Positions 1 to 8,977 of a DNA stretch of 20,145 nt are shown here, in pieces. How positions within the stretch are numbered: position 1 is the first letter of the stretch; each line of letters opens with the position of its first letter. The notes below the pieces were generated by a model. That model ran no database searches and was not told the DNA's origin. It was given only the letters and a program-made list of their open reading frames with translations. The position numbers and the translations under genes were made by a program. Source of the stretch: an uncultured Verrucomicrobiales bacterium (GTDB lineage Bacteria; Verrucomicrobiota; Verrucomicrobiae; Limisphaerales; CANJSG01); the NCBI GenBank assembly GCA_946480965.1, contig CAMLMI010000039.1:1-20145 (forward strand), given 5' to 3'.

Positions 1-1
1 C

Positions 2-3000
2 CTCTACGCCCAGATCGAGACCCGCAGCCTGAACGACTACCTCGTGCATTGGCTCGTGGACGGCGAGGCCAATATCCAGTGGCCCACCGAGCTCGGCCGC
101 TACCGGCTCCATTGGCCTACCGAGCCCGGCAAATACAGCCACTACCTCCGTCCGCTCGTCGCCACCGAAGCGGAGGCCACGGCCACCGCCGTCCAGCTCG
201 ATCCGCTGAACATCCCGCAGATCGCCTATCAGGACCCGTTGGACAAGCCCCGCGCCAAGATCACGGCCGACACCAAATTCTACACCTTCCTGGACGGGGA
301 CCACGGCGCTCACCGCACCCTGCTGCGCCTGACCTCCGGAGAGAACATCGCCTTCGAGCGCGTCTTCTCCTGGCTCGACCGCACCTTGGCCAACGAAGCC
401 TACTCCGGCACCGTCGCGACCAACCTGCCCGGCATCGGCGTGCGCCTCGGCTACCCCCGGGCCTACGCCGCCTACACCAACTACCTTGCCTACCTGGAAG
501 CCTCGTCCAACTACGACGCCTACATCTCCGGCGGAGACCGGGGCGTGAACGGCGTCTGGAACCTGCACGTCAACGACGTCGTTTCGGCCGACGACGGCCA
601 CATCGGCCTCTGGCGTCTCTTCGTCGTCTCGACCAACCGCACGACCGGCGTGTGGATGACCAACACCTTCACCAGTTCCGGCGGTGTTTCTGTGCTGTAT
701 CCCAATGGCAACCCCTATCCTTCCAGTCTGACCGTGAGCGGCATCACCCATCCGGTGCAGTTCGTGATGGCCCAATTGCTCGAGGTTTCGCACACCTACC
801 CGGAAGACATCGTCGTGACCCTGACGTCGCCCAGCGGCGGCAGCGTCAAGCTGCTCGAAGGCAACGGCTCCGGCGGCACCGGTCCCGTCAGCGGCCTGAG
901 CCAGCTCTTCGTGGATTCGGCCGAAGGCACCGTCTTCACCCCGGTCATCAGCGGCACCTTCCGCCCGCGCGCCGGCCTGATGAGCCAGCTGCTCGCCACG
1001 CTTCCTGAGCCGATGGAACGTCCCGATCCCGTGCCCTACGCCCCGAACCCCGGCGCGCCTCCCGCGTCCCTCGGCGGCAACGGCAGCACCTACTGGATGG
1101 ACCTCTCCGTCGTCCCGCGCGTGGCCGACCTGACCGCCGTCGTCGGTGAACGACTCTCCCCGCCCACCGGCGAGCCCGAGTCCACCGAGGACTGGGACTA
1201 TCTGGCGGGCCACATCCACCAGCCCGCCGGTGTTCTCTTCCATCCCGGAGCCTACATCGATCCGTTTGTCGCCGGTTTCGAGGAAGCCGCCAAGGGCGCG
1301 ATCATCCCGGTCAACGCCGTGCCCGGCACGAACAAGCTCGAAGTCTGGTGGTATCGTCCGAACAGCAGCAACGCCGGCCTGAACTCCGGCGACGAGCTCA
1401 AGGGCTTCGCCACCATCTACTGGCCCTCCGTCCTCGGCCGCTACACCATCCAGTGGCCGTCGAACCCGCCCGAGATCGTCCTCGCGAGCAAGCTCGGCTC
1501 CGGCACCTTGGATTCCGTCCGCTCCCGCGGCTCGATCTACGGCCAGAACAACCCGGCCCTGCCCGGCTACAACCCCAACGAGGAGCACGCCATCATGTCC
1601 GGCGGCACGGCCTACGCCACCCGCGACGACCTGAACCTCGTGTCCGGCACGAACTACTCCTCCCATCCGTTCGTCCTGCTCGACTACGTCGCCGCCGACG
1701 GACGTCCCGCCATGACCGCCTTCAAGGTCCTGCGCGAGAAGCCCGAGGAAGGCTTCGTCTTCGACTACATCGTCCCCGCCGGCCAGCTCCTCCAGCCGCC
1801 GCCGCCGCTCACCTTCCTCGCCAAGCCCATCGAGGGCTCCGGCGACAACGCGGTGAACTACAACACCGAGCCGCTCCACTCCGGCGCCGACCTGCCCAAC
1901 GGCTGGCTCGCCTCCCGCGACAACGCCGGTCCGTTCGGCCATTACGACTCGTTCACCTACCGCGACCGCAAGCACGACCTCTGGGTCTATCGCGGCCTGC
2001 ATTCCGGGCTTCCCGCCCTGCAGGCCGGCGAACTGAATCCGACCACGCGAACCTTTGGGCCCCTGCCCAGCCAGACGGCGTTCCCTGGCGCACGGTTCAG
2101 CTATCGGATCCACGCCTCGCGTGAAGAACAGTATCTCACCCTCGTGGCTCCCCAGGGACTCCCCTCCTGGCTCGGCTTCGAAGGATTGGAGATCGTTGGC
2201 ACCCCGAGTTCTTCCGACGAAGGATCGGGCACCTACCAGATCGTGGTCGAAGACCTCTACGACCACACCCGGGTGACGAATACGCTCCACCTGACGGTGT
2301 CCAGCACCCTGGCCCCATCCATGCCGGTGGTTCCCATTCTGTTTAGCACCAACTCCTACACGGGAACGATTGCGCAATTCACGAACCGGCCGCCGTTCCT
2401 CGCTGCCTCTCCGACCCCGGCGAACAGCTTCACCATCCGCTATTACTACAAGACGGAGCCGACCTTCCACTGGCCCGGCGTCGCCAACCCGCCCGCCGCC
2501 GGCAGCATCGTGCCCTACCTCCGGCCCCTCAGCGGCGGCCAATACGTCGGCGATCCGGCCTCCAAGGAGACCGCCTCCCTGGAGATCGTCTATCGCCCCG
2601 TCTGGCCCGTGCGCGATCCCAAGGACTCGACCAAGCCCCTGCCCTCGCTGGCCTTCGGCGCCACGCTCACCACGCCCGCCTTCGGCCTGCCCGGAGTGCG
2701 CGACATGATGACCGCACGGGTCCTCTACCAGCAGTCCATCGCCCAGGGCATCGTCGCCGCCGAACCCAGCGCCGTGCTGCACGACGGCACCCGCGAGAAG
2801 GAATCGGATCTGGACCTCATCGACCTGGCCGAAGTCCCCGGCTCCGTGCGCAAGGACTACTACCAGGGCCGCTACTACTTCCCGAACCTCCCGCCGCACC
2901 TCTCGGAACGCGTCTTCTTCGACCCGAACCGCGGGGCCAAGGGACGCCTCGTCCTGAGCGGCAAGTTCGTCCAGGAAACCCTCGGCGAAAGCTACCTCAT

Positions 3001-6000
3001 GCTGAACGTCCTCCGGGGCTCCGACCTCGCCGCCGTCCACGCGCTCTGCGCCGACGGCGACAACGACAAGGCCAAGTGGACCCTGCTCGTCAACGGTCTC
3101 GCCACCGATCTGGAGACCTTCCACGAGAACCCGGCCGTCCCCGGCAGCTACATCCCGAACGACGCCCTCACCGAGTCCATCCCCGTGGGTGAACTCGCCG
3201 TCGTGGACAGCGACAACACCGCCGTCGATTCCTACGCGCTCAGCGCCACCGGAGCGGGCAGCGGCTACGTCACGCTCGTCGAATCCGGCGGCACCGCCTT
3301 CACCCGTCCCGGCGATCCCGTGGCCCTCCACGTCTTCAAGGTGGACGGCTCCGCGCTCCATCGCGGCGAGGTCAAGGTCATCGCCGCCGCCAATCCGCTG
3401 AGCGAACAGGTCACCTTCCAGCACACCTCCGACCTCGCCGGCCGCTACGACGAGTTCGAATACGAGTGGAAGATCGCCGCCCCCGTGGACGGCCTGCCTC
3501 CCGTGGCCGACGAGACCATGAGCGGCTACCTCTCGCTCTCCACCGGCACCAACCTGCCCTTCCGCACCATCGGCGGCGCGGGCATCCAGGCCCTGGCGGA
3601 CAACTACGTCGTCATGCGCTACCGCGCCAAGGACACGAGCCATCCGCTCTACAACCAGTGGTCCGCCTGGACCGCGCCCAAGCTGGCCGAGGGCTGGATC
3701 AAGCGCGTGCTCGCCGGGATCAATCCCTTCAACCAGCGCATCACCGACCTGTTCAACAACCGGGTCAACACCGACGTCAGCATCATCACCCAGGCCGGTC
3801 GCCGCTGGGAGGGCGACATCGCGCTCAACATCGACACGATCAACAACTACGGCCTCATCGAGATCTACGAGACCGTTCTGCGCCGCGGCCGAGGCCTGAG
3901 CATCGAGTCCGGCTACAACTACGGACCCGCCAACGACGCCCTGCTCCTCGCCGCCGGCTACCTCAACGACCTCTACATGATGCTCGGCAACGAGGCCTGG
4001 GCCGACGCCGCCAATCCCACCATCGGCATCGGCACCGCCGACAACACCTACGGCGACATCGCCACGTCGCTCTTCGCCTTCAAGGGCCAGGTTTCCTCCC
4101 TGCTGGATGAAGAGCTGGCGCTGCTGCGCGGACGCGACGACTTCCTCCTCCCCGGAGTCCAGGTCTCGCCCATCTACAACCGGCTCATCTGGAACTACAC
4201 CCGGGGCATCGATTCGGGCGAAGTGATCTACGCCCTGAACTACAACATCCAGGAAAACGCCAACGACGCGCCCGACGGCACGATCAACGCCGAAGACGCC
4301 GCCCAGCTCTATCCCCAGGGCCACGGCGACGCCTACGGCCACTACCTCACCGCGCTCAAGGGCTACTACACCCTGATGATGAACTCGAAGTTCGACTGGG
4401 TGCCGCGCATCGAGGCGGTCAACGTCCTCGGCCAGCCCGTGTCGGTGGACTACCAGGACGAACGCAAGTTCGCCGCCGCCGCCGTCGCGGTGGCCCGCGC
4501 CGGACAGCAGGTCGTCGATCTCACCTGGCGCAAGGACTACCAGACCGTCTCCAAGGCGGGCTGGGAACACCTCGCCGAATCGCGCTCCAACCCGCAGCGC
4601 AAATACACCTCGCCCACGGCGACCAACGAAGTGACCCGCTACTGGGGCCTCGACCACTGGTCCACCCGCAGCGGCCAGGGCGCGTTCCTCAACTGGGTCG
4701 TCGGCAACGCCATGCTCCCGGAAGTGGACCCCGACCCGCTCCACGAGGGCATCCAGAAGATCGACCGCACCACGGTGCTGGAGCTGACCGAGCTCGCCAC
4801 CCTGGCCACGGACATCCAGACCTCCCTGGACAACGCCGAGAGCGGCCTCTCGCCCCTGGGCGTGACCGAGAACGGCATCGCCTTCGACCTCAACCCGAAC
4901 GCCGTCACCGGCACCGAGGGCGGCTCGCACTTCGAGCAGATCTACCAGCGCGCCAAGACCGCGCTGCAGAACGCCGTCGCCTCGTTCGACGACGCCAAGG
5001 ACGTCACCCGTCTGATGCGCTCCGAACAGGACTCTCTGGCCGACCTCCAGGCCAAGATCGCGGACCAGGAATACGCCTTCAAGAACGCCCTCATCGAGCT
5101 CTACGGCTCCCCGTATCCCGATGATGTCGGCCCCGGCAAGACCTACCCGCAGGGCTACTCCGGCGCGGACCTGCTCCACTACATGTATGTCGATCTCACC
5201 GAGTTCGGCTACCAGGGCCGCGGCACCGCGAACGAGGCCCAGACCTTCAAGGTCGACATCCAGGACATGCCGGGCAACTGGCTGACCAAGATCTACAGCG
5301 ACGTGGACTGGATCGTCCCGATCTCGGCCTACAACACGAACCACTACGTCACCTACGAGCTGGGCTCCCACGGCTTCTTCGGCAAGCCCGCCACCTGGGC
5401 CGGCAAGCGCCGCTCCCCGGGCAAGCTGCAGCAGGCCGCCTCCGAGCTCATCGCCGCCCACACCCGCCTGGAGGCGACGCTCAACGACGCCGTCGGAGCC
5501 AAGGAGGACCTCGACAAGGCCATCCAGCTCTTCAAGGCCAACGTCCAGACGCACGACGACATCCGGAAGCTGGAACGCGATCTCCTGATCGCCGAACAGA
5601 CCCAGGCGTCCGTCGAGCTCTTCCTCGAGCTCGTCACCACCATCCTGGAACGGACCAAGGAGACGATCGAGATCACCGGCGAGGCCGCGCAGAAATCGCT
5701 GCCCACCTCGCTCATCGCCGGTCTCGCCGCCGGTGGCGACCTCACCGCCCCCGCCCGCGGCGCCCTCACCGCCGCCGGCCTCGTGGCCACGGAGGTCATC
5801 GACTGGGAGAAGATCGTGCAGTTCATCGCCGTCAGCGCGCTGGGCTTCGCCAACGACACCGCCACCCGCTGGACCGAGTTCGACGGCATCGCGCCGAAGG
5901 AATGGGAACAGGAGCTGCGCGGCGCCGTCGCCGACCTCGCCGGCTCGATGGGCGAACTCCAGGACACCTGGAAGACGATCAACGAACAGGCCCGCGCCTA

Positions 6001-7291
6001 CGACGACGCCCAGCGGAAGTTCCGCGCGCTCGTCGCCGAGGGCGACCGCATCCAGGAACAGCGCGAGATCCTGCGCCGCCGTTCCGCCGCCATCGTCCAG
6101 GGCTACCGCACCCGCGACGCCGCCTTCCGCCTCTTCCGCAACGAGAAGCTGGAGCGCTACAAGACGCTCTTCGACCTCTCCGCCCGGTATGCGCTGCTCG
6201 CGGCCAACGCCTACGACTACGAGACCGGCCTGCTGGACTCCAGCGACGGCCGCGCCTTCCGCAAGCGCATCATCAACAGCCGCGCCCTGGGCGTCGTCCG
6301 CAACGGCGAACCGCTCTTCGGCGGCAGCAACACCGGCGACCCCGGCCTCTCCAGCACCCTGGCCGAGATGAAGGCGGATTGGGACGTGCTCAAGGGCCGT
6401 CTGGGCATCAACAACCCCGACGCCTACGGCACCACCGTCTCCCTCCGCACCGAGAAGCTGCGCATCCTGCCCACCTCGGACGGCGACACGAACTGGAAGG
6501 ACATCCTCCAGAACGCCCGCGTCCGGAACCTGCTGGATGACGGCGACGTGCGCCGCTACGCGATGCAGATCAACAACGGCGACGGCCTGCCCGTCCCCGG
6601 CATCGTCCTGACCTTCAGCACCACGGTGGCGGATGGCCTGAACCTCTTCGGCCACCAGCTCGCCGCCGGCGACCACGCCTTCACCCCGAGCGCCTTCGCG
6701 ACGAAGATCTTCGGCGTGGGCGTGGCCCTCGAAGGCTACAAGGGCATGGACAACCCGTCCGCCAACAGCACCGCCACCGGCTCCGGTTCGCCGAGCGATC
6801 CCGGCTCCTGGTTCATCGATCCGCAGGCGCTCTCCGCCACGCCCTACGTCTATCTCATCCCGGTGGGCGTGGACGCGATGCGCAGCCCGCCGCTGGGCGA
6901 CTCCACCACGATCCGCACCTGGAACGTGGAGGACGTGGCCATCCCGCTGCCCTTCAACATCGGCGGCCAGGACCTGCAGGACGAGGAGTCCCTCATGTCC
7001 GCCGACACGCTCACGGAGCCGCTCTTCGTGCCGCGCAAACACCAGGCCTTCCGGCCCGTGTCCACCACCTCGGTGTTCAGCCCGAACCTCTACGGTTCGA
7101 GCGGATCGCTCCTGCGCACCCAGTTCACCAACAACCGCCTGGTCGGCCGCTCCGTCTGGAACAGCCAGTGGAAGCTCGTCATCCCCGGACGCACGTTGCT
7201 GAACGATCCGAACGAAGGCCTCGACCGCTTCATCCAGACGGTGAAGGACATCAAGCTGCACTTCGTGACCTACTCCTACTCCGGCAACTGA
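2..7291 (+). CDS. Giant secreted/surface protein with P-domain-like and coiled-coil regions (5' end missing)
   Basis: The frame is open from the first complete codon to TGA at 7289-7291, giving 2429 visible residues. The GTG at 44 is not a credible start because coding continues upstream. From the N-side I see: repeated Trp-Pro/Gly-Arg-Tyr motifs (62-125 and 1420-1460); the tail of a convertase P-domain-like module (about 541-635) and a second one (about 660-965, DIVVTLTSPSGG); a PGYNPNEEHA motif at 1562-1591; a putative Ig/He_PIG-like segment (about 2090-2310, IVGTPSSSDEGSGTYQI); a helix-rich region with strong coiled-coil character (about 5400-6170) containing a hydrophobic Ala/Gly-rich stretch (about 5694-5805); and a C-terminal beta-type ending (7156-7288, KDIKLHFVTYSYSG). 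I saw only one cysteine (about 3050), as expected of an exported protein. The exact role is unknown; adhesion or a structural surface role is a guess. The C-terminus recalls Tc-toxin A subunits, unproven. Confidence 0.9.
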   Translation, partial: LYAQIETRSLNDYLVHWLVDGEANIQWPTELGRYRLHWPTEPGKYSHYLRPLVATEAEATATAVQLDPLNIPQIAYQDPLDKPRAKITADTKFYTFLDGDHGAHRTLLRLTSGENIAFERVFSWLDRTLANEAYSGTVATNLPGIGVRLGYPRAYAAYTNYLAYLEASSNYDAYISGGDRGVNGVWNLHVNDVVSADDGHIGLWRLFVVSTNRTTGVWMTNTFTSSGGVSVLYPNGNPYPSSLTVSGITHPVQFVMAQLLEVSHTYPEDIVVTLTSPSGGSVKLLEGNGSGGTGPVSGLSQLFVDSAEGTVFTPVISGTFRPRAGLMSQLLATLPEPMERPDPVPYAPNPGAPPASLGGNGSTYWMDLSVVPRVADLTAVVGERLSPPTGEPESTEDWDYLAGHIHQPAGVLFHPGAYIDPFVAGFEEAAKGAIIPVNAVPGTNKLEVWWYRPNSSNAGLNSGDELKGFATIYWPSVLGRYTIQWPSNPPEIVLASKLGSGTLDSVRSRGSIYGQNNPALPGYNPNEEHAIMSGGTAYATRDDLNLVSGTNYSSHPFVLLDYVAADGRPAMTAFKVLREKPEEGFVFDYIVPAGQLLQPPPPLTFLAKPIEGSGDNAVNYNTEPLHSGADLPNGWLASRDNAGPFGHYDSFTYRDRKHDLWVYRGLHSGLPALQAGELNPTTRTFGPLPSQTAFPGARFSYRIHASREEQYLTLVAPQGLPSWLGFEGLEIVGTPSSSDEGSGTYQIVVEDLYDHTRVTNTLHLTVSSTLAPSMPVVPILFSTNSYTGTIAQFTNRPPFLAASPTPANSFTIRYYYKTEPTFHWPGVANPPAAGSIVPYLRPLSGGQYVGDPASKETASLEIVYRPVWPVRDPKDSTKPLPSLAFGATLTTPAFGLPGVRDMMTARVLYQQSIAQGIVAAEPSAVLHDGTREKESDLDLIDLAEVPGSVRKDYYQGRYYFPNLPPHLSERVFFDPNRGAKGRLVLSGKFVQETLGESYLMLNVLRGSDLAAVHALCADGDNDKAKWTLLVNGLATDLETFHENPAVPGSYIPNDALTESIPVGELAVVDSDNTAVDSYALSATGAGSGYVTLVESGGTAFTRPGDPVALHVFKVDGSALHRGEVKVIAAANPLSEQVTFQHTSDLAGRYDEFEYEWKIAAPVDGLPPVADETMSGYLSLSTGTNLPFRTIGGAGIQALADNYVVMRYRAKDTSHPLYNQWSAWTAPKLAEGWIKRVLAGINPFNQRITDLFNNRVNTDVSIITQAGRRWEGDIALNIDTINNYGLIEIYETVLRRGRGLSIESGYNYGPANDALLLAAGYLNDLYMMLGNEAWADAANPTIGIGTADNTYGDIATSLFAFKGQVSSLLDEELALLRGRDDFLLPGVQVSPIYNRLIWNYTRGIDSGEVIYALNYNIQENANDAPDGTINAEDAAQLYPQGHGDAYGHYLTALKGYYTLMMNSKFDWVPRIEAVNVLGQPVSVDYQDERKFAAAAVAVARAGQQVVDLTWRKDYQTVSKAGWEHLAESRSNPQRKYTSPTATNEVTRYWGLDHWSTRSGQGAFLNWVVGNAMLPEVDPDPLHEGIQKIDRTTVLELTELATLATDIQTSLDNAESGLSPLGVTENGIAFDLNPNAVTGTEGGSHFEQIYQRAKTALQNAVASFDDAKDVTRLMRSEQDSLADLQAKIADQEYAFKNALIELYGSPYPDDVGPGKTYPQGYSGADLLHYMYVDLTEFGYQGRGTANEAQTFKVDIQDMPGNWLTKIYSDVDWIVPISAYNTNHYVTYELGSHGFFGKPATWAGKRRSPGKLQQAASELIAAHTRLEATLNDAVGAKEDLDKAIQLFKANVQTHDDIRKLERDLLIAEQTQASVELFLELVTTILERTKETIEITGEAAQKSLPTSLIAGLAAGGDLTAPARGALTAAGLVATEVIDWEKIVQFIAVSALGFANDTATRWTEFDGIAPKEWEQELRGAVADLAGSMGELQDTWKTINEQARAYDDAQRKFRALVAEGDRIQEQREILRRRSAAIVQGYRTRDAAFRLFRNEKLERYKTLFDLSARYALLAANAYDYETGLLDSSDGRAFRKRIINSRALGVVRNGEPLFGGSNTGDPGLSSTLAEMKADWDVLKGRLGINNPDAYGTTVSLRTEKLRILPTSDGDTNWKDILQNARVRNLLDDGDVRRYAMQINNGDGLPVPGIVLTFSTTVADGLNLFGHQLAAGDHAFTPSAFATKIFGVGVALEGYKGMDNPSANSTATGSGSPSDPGSWFIDPQALSATPYVYLIPVGVDAMRSPPLGDSTTIRTWNVEDVAIPLPFNIGGQDLQDEESLMSADTLTEPLFVPRKHQAFRPVSTTSVFSPNLYGSSGSLLRTQFTNNRLVGRSVWNSQWKLVIPGRTLLNDPNEGLDRFIQTVKDIKLHFVTYSYSGN

Positions 7292-7332
7292 GCCCGCAAA
7301 CCATGCGCTACTCCGGAGACAACGGCGCAGAA

Positions 7333-7394
7333 CCCCTCGCCCGGCCTTCAGCCACCCTCTCCCCAGCCGATGGGGAGAGGGACGGGGCGAGGGG
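7333..7394. repeat. Nested perfect inverted repeats (REP-like hairpin)
   Basis: Two perfect 10-base inverted pairs are nested. The outer arms are CCCCTCGCCC (7333-7342) and GGGCGAGGGG (7385-7394). The inner arms are CCCTCTCCCC (7355-7364) and GGGGAGAGGG (7372-7381), around a 7-base loop. The element lies between the stop of the giant gene (7291) and the next start (7453). No T-tract follows on the + strand, so it is not a standard terminator. It could be a dispersed REP-type repeat or an mRNA-stabilising/attenuating structure. Confidence 0.85.
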
Positions 7395-7452
7395 CCTCCC
7401 CGGTCTCCGGTCCCTTTTGCCGCAAACCAACGACGTTCCGCCCCGCACTGCC

Positions 7453-8334
7453 ATGAACCCCATGAAACGCCTGTTCAACGCCCCGGCCCGCTGGCTGGCC
7501 GCGCTCGGACTCCTCGCCTCGGCCGGCTCCGCGCTGGCCTTCCCCCCGGCGCCCCACCACCTCTTCGAGGGCATGGTGCGCGACCAGCTCGGCGACCCCA
7601 TCGTCGTCACCAATGCCGTCGTCGTCTTCGAGACCCTCGCCGGTTCGCAGGTGAAGACCGTGGCCACCCCGGGCCTCGCCCCGGGCGTCAACTACCGCCT
7701 CTCCGTCCCCATGGACTCCGGCCTCACCGCCGACAACTACCAGCCCACCGCCGCGCGGCCCACCGTCGCCTTCCGGTTCAAGGTCGTCATCGGTTCCACC
7801 ACCTACCTGCCCATCGAGCTGAAGGGCTCCTACGCCGGTCTCGGCAAACCTTCCGAAACCACCCGGCTCGACCTCACCCTCGGCGTCGATGCCGATGGCG
7901 ACGGCCTGCCCGACGCCTGGGAGCAGATGATGATGGACATGCTCGGCCTCTCCTCCCTCGGCGACGTCGATCCGAACGCCGACGACGACAAGGACGGCCT
8001 GAGCAATCTCCAGGAATATCTCGCGGGCACCTACGCCTTCGATCCCACGGACGGCTTCAGCCTCGCCATTGTCGGGGCGGGCCAGAAGGGTCCGATCATG
8101 GAGTTCCTCGCCATCCGCGGCCGCCACTACACCGTGCTGGAGTCCACCGATCTCCAGGCGTGGACCCCCGCGTCCTTCCGTCTGCCGGCCGAAGGAGCCG
8201 ACTCCGCCTGGCGCGGCAGCCTCCGGGCCACCGACACCCGCAATCTCCGCATCGAGACCGAGATCGCCCCCGCGTCGGACGACCCGGACGCCCCGGCGCC
8301 GGCCCCGAAATTCTACAAGCTGCAGGTCCAATAG
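7453..8334 (+). CDS. Secreted protein with thrombospondin type 3-like calcium loops
   Basis: 293 residues from ATG 7453. The open frame reaches further upstream, but the upstream part translates the hairpin repeat and the end of the giant gene, and the Sec-type signal peptide (MNPMKRLFNA, then a hydrophobic Ala/Leu core, cleavage likely after SALA) begins at this ATG. The middle holds Asp-rich calcium-loop motifs, DADGDGLPDAWEQ and DPNADDDKDGLSNLQEYLAGT, typical of the TSP3/EF-hand-like segments common in secreted Verrucomicrobiota and Planctomycetota proteins. The C-terminal part is a beta-type module (FLAIRGRHYTVLESTDLQAW) related to that of the 8974-9738 protein. It lies 161 bases downstream of the giant gene and 13 bases before the MORN gene, so it is probably cotranscribed. 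No catalytic motif is visible; a calcium-stabilised surface or matrix role is an inference. Confidence 0.88.
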   Translation: MNPMKRLFNAPARWLAALGLLASAGSALAFPPAPHHLFEGMVRDQLGDPIVVTNAVVVFETLAGSQVKTVATPGLAPGVNYRLSVPMDSGLTADNYQPTAARPTVAFRFKVVIGSTTYLPIELKGSYAGLGKPSETTRLDLTLGVDADGDGLPDAWEQMMMDMLGLSSLGDVDPNADDDKDGLSNLQEYLAGTYAFDPTDGFSLAIVGAGQKGPIMEFLAIRGRHYTVLESTDLQAWTPASFRLPAEGADSAWRGSLRATDTRNLRIETEIAPASDDPDAPAPAPKFYKLQVQ

Positions 8335-8347
8335 CCCGCCCCGCGCC

Positions 8348-8977
8348 ATGAACGCCACGCCTGCCCAGCGTCTTCTGCGCCGCGCCCCTCTGCTCGCCCT
8401 CGTCGTGGTCGGCCTCGCCGCCCTCGTCGTGTGGATCGTCCGCACCGGGGATTCCCATCGGCCCGTCCGCTCCGTGCCGCACGACCTGCTCGTGCGGCGC
8501 GACGGCCTGTTCTTCGAGGCCGACGGCACGAACCTCTTCACCGGCTTCGTCACCGAGAACCACCCCACCGGCGAACCCAAGAGCCGCTCCGCCGTCGCCG
8601 AAGGCCGGCTCCACGGCCTCTCCGAAGGCTGGCACAGCAACGGCGTGCGCCAAGTGGAGGAACATTTCGTCGCCGGGCTTTCCCACGGTCTCCGGACCAA
8701 GTGGCATCCCAGCGGCCAGAAGGCCTCCGAAGCCCCGATCGTCTCCGGACAGATCGAAGGCGTCTTCCGCCGCTGGCACGAAAACGGCGCGCTCGCCGAG
8801 GAGATCACGCTCGCCCGGGGCGTGCCCAACGGCCCCGCCCGTTCCTGGCATCCCGATGGCAGCCTCAAAGCCTCCGCCACGATGAAGGACGGCCAAGTGG
8901 TGCAGCAGAAGTTCTACGCCGCAGGCGAACAGCCCGCCGGGCAGGATCTGGCCGTCTCCAATTCCGCCACCCGATGA
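8348..8977 (+). CDS. Membrane-anchored MORN_2-repeat (YwqK-like) protein
   Basis: 209 residues. An N-terminal hydrophobic helix (APLLALVVVGLAALVVWIV) follows a short basic segment, suggesting a single-pass anchor with the rest outside. After about residue 70 there are at least four tandem units of about 22-24 residues with the pattern G-x-x-H/N-G-x-x-x-x-W-H-x-x-G, for example EGWHSNGVRQVEEHF, TKWHPSGQKASEA, RRWHENGALAEEI and RSWHPDGSLKASA. This is the MORN_2 repeat of YwqK-type proteins. Databases often label such proteins YwqK-family antitoxin, but no toxin partner is visible here and I do not adopt that role. The start is 13 bases after the previous stop and the stop overlaps the next start (ATGA), so it is translated within an operon. 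Function unknown. Confidence 0.88.
   Translation: MNATPAQRLLRRAPLLALVVVGLAALVVWIVRTGDSHRPVRSVPHDLLVRRDGLFFEADGTNLFTGFVTENHPTGEPKSRSAVAEGRLHGLSEGWHSNGVRQVEEHFVAGLSHGLRTKWHPSGQKASEAPIVSGQIEGVFRRWHENGALAEEITLARGVPNGPARSWHPDGSLKASATMKDGQVVQQKFYAAGEQPAGQDLAVSNSATR

Noticed and set aside
44..46. GTG as the start of the giant gene
   Set aside because: The frame is open and protein-like up to the window edge, with no signal peptide after the GTG; the real start is upstream.
4252..4305. Dockerin/EF-hand loop in the giant protein (NDAPDGTINAEDA)
   Set aside because: The Asp spacing only partly fits a calcium loop and there is no second copy nearby.
7348..8880. Long open frame on the - strand opposite the small secreted protein genes
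   Set aside because: It has low-complexity Gly/Arg/Val composition, no domain and no start signal; it is antisense to well-supported + strand genes in very GC-rich DNA.
8348..8977. MORN_2 protein as antitoxin of a toxin-antitoxin pair
   Set aside because: The label is carried by many YwqK-like proteins, but no toxin gene is adjacent and this one has a membrane anchor and lies in a surface-protein operon.
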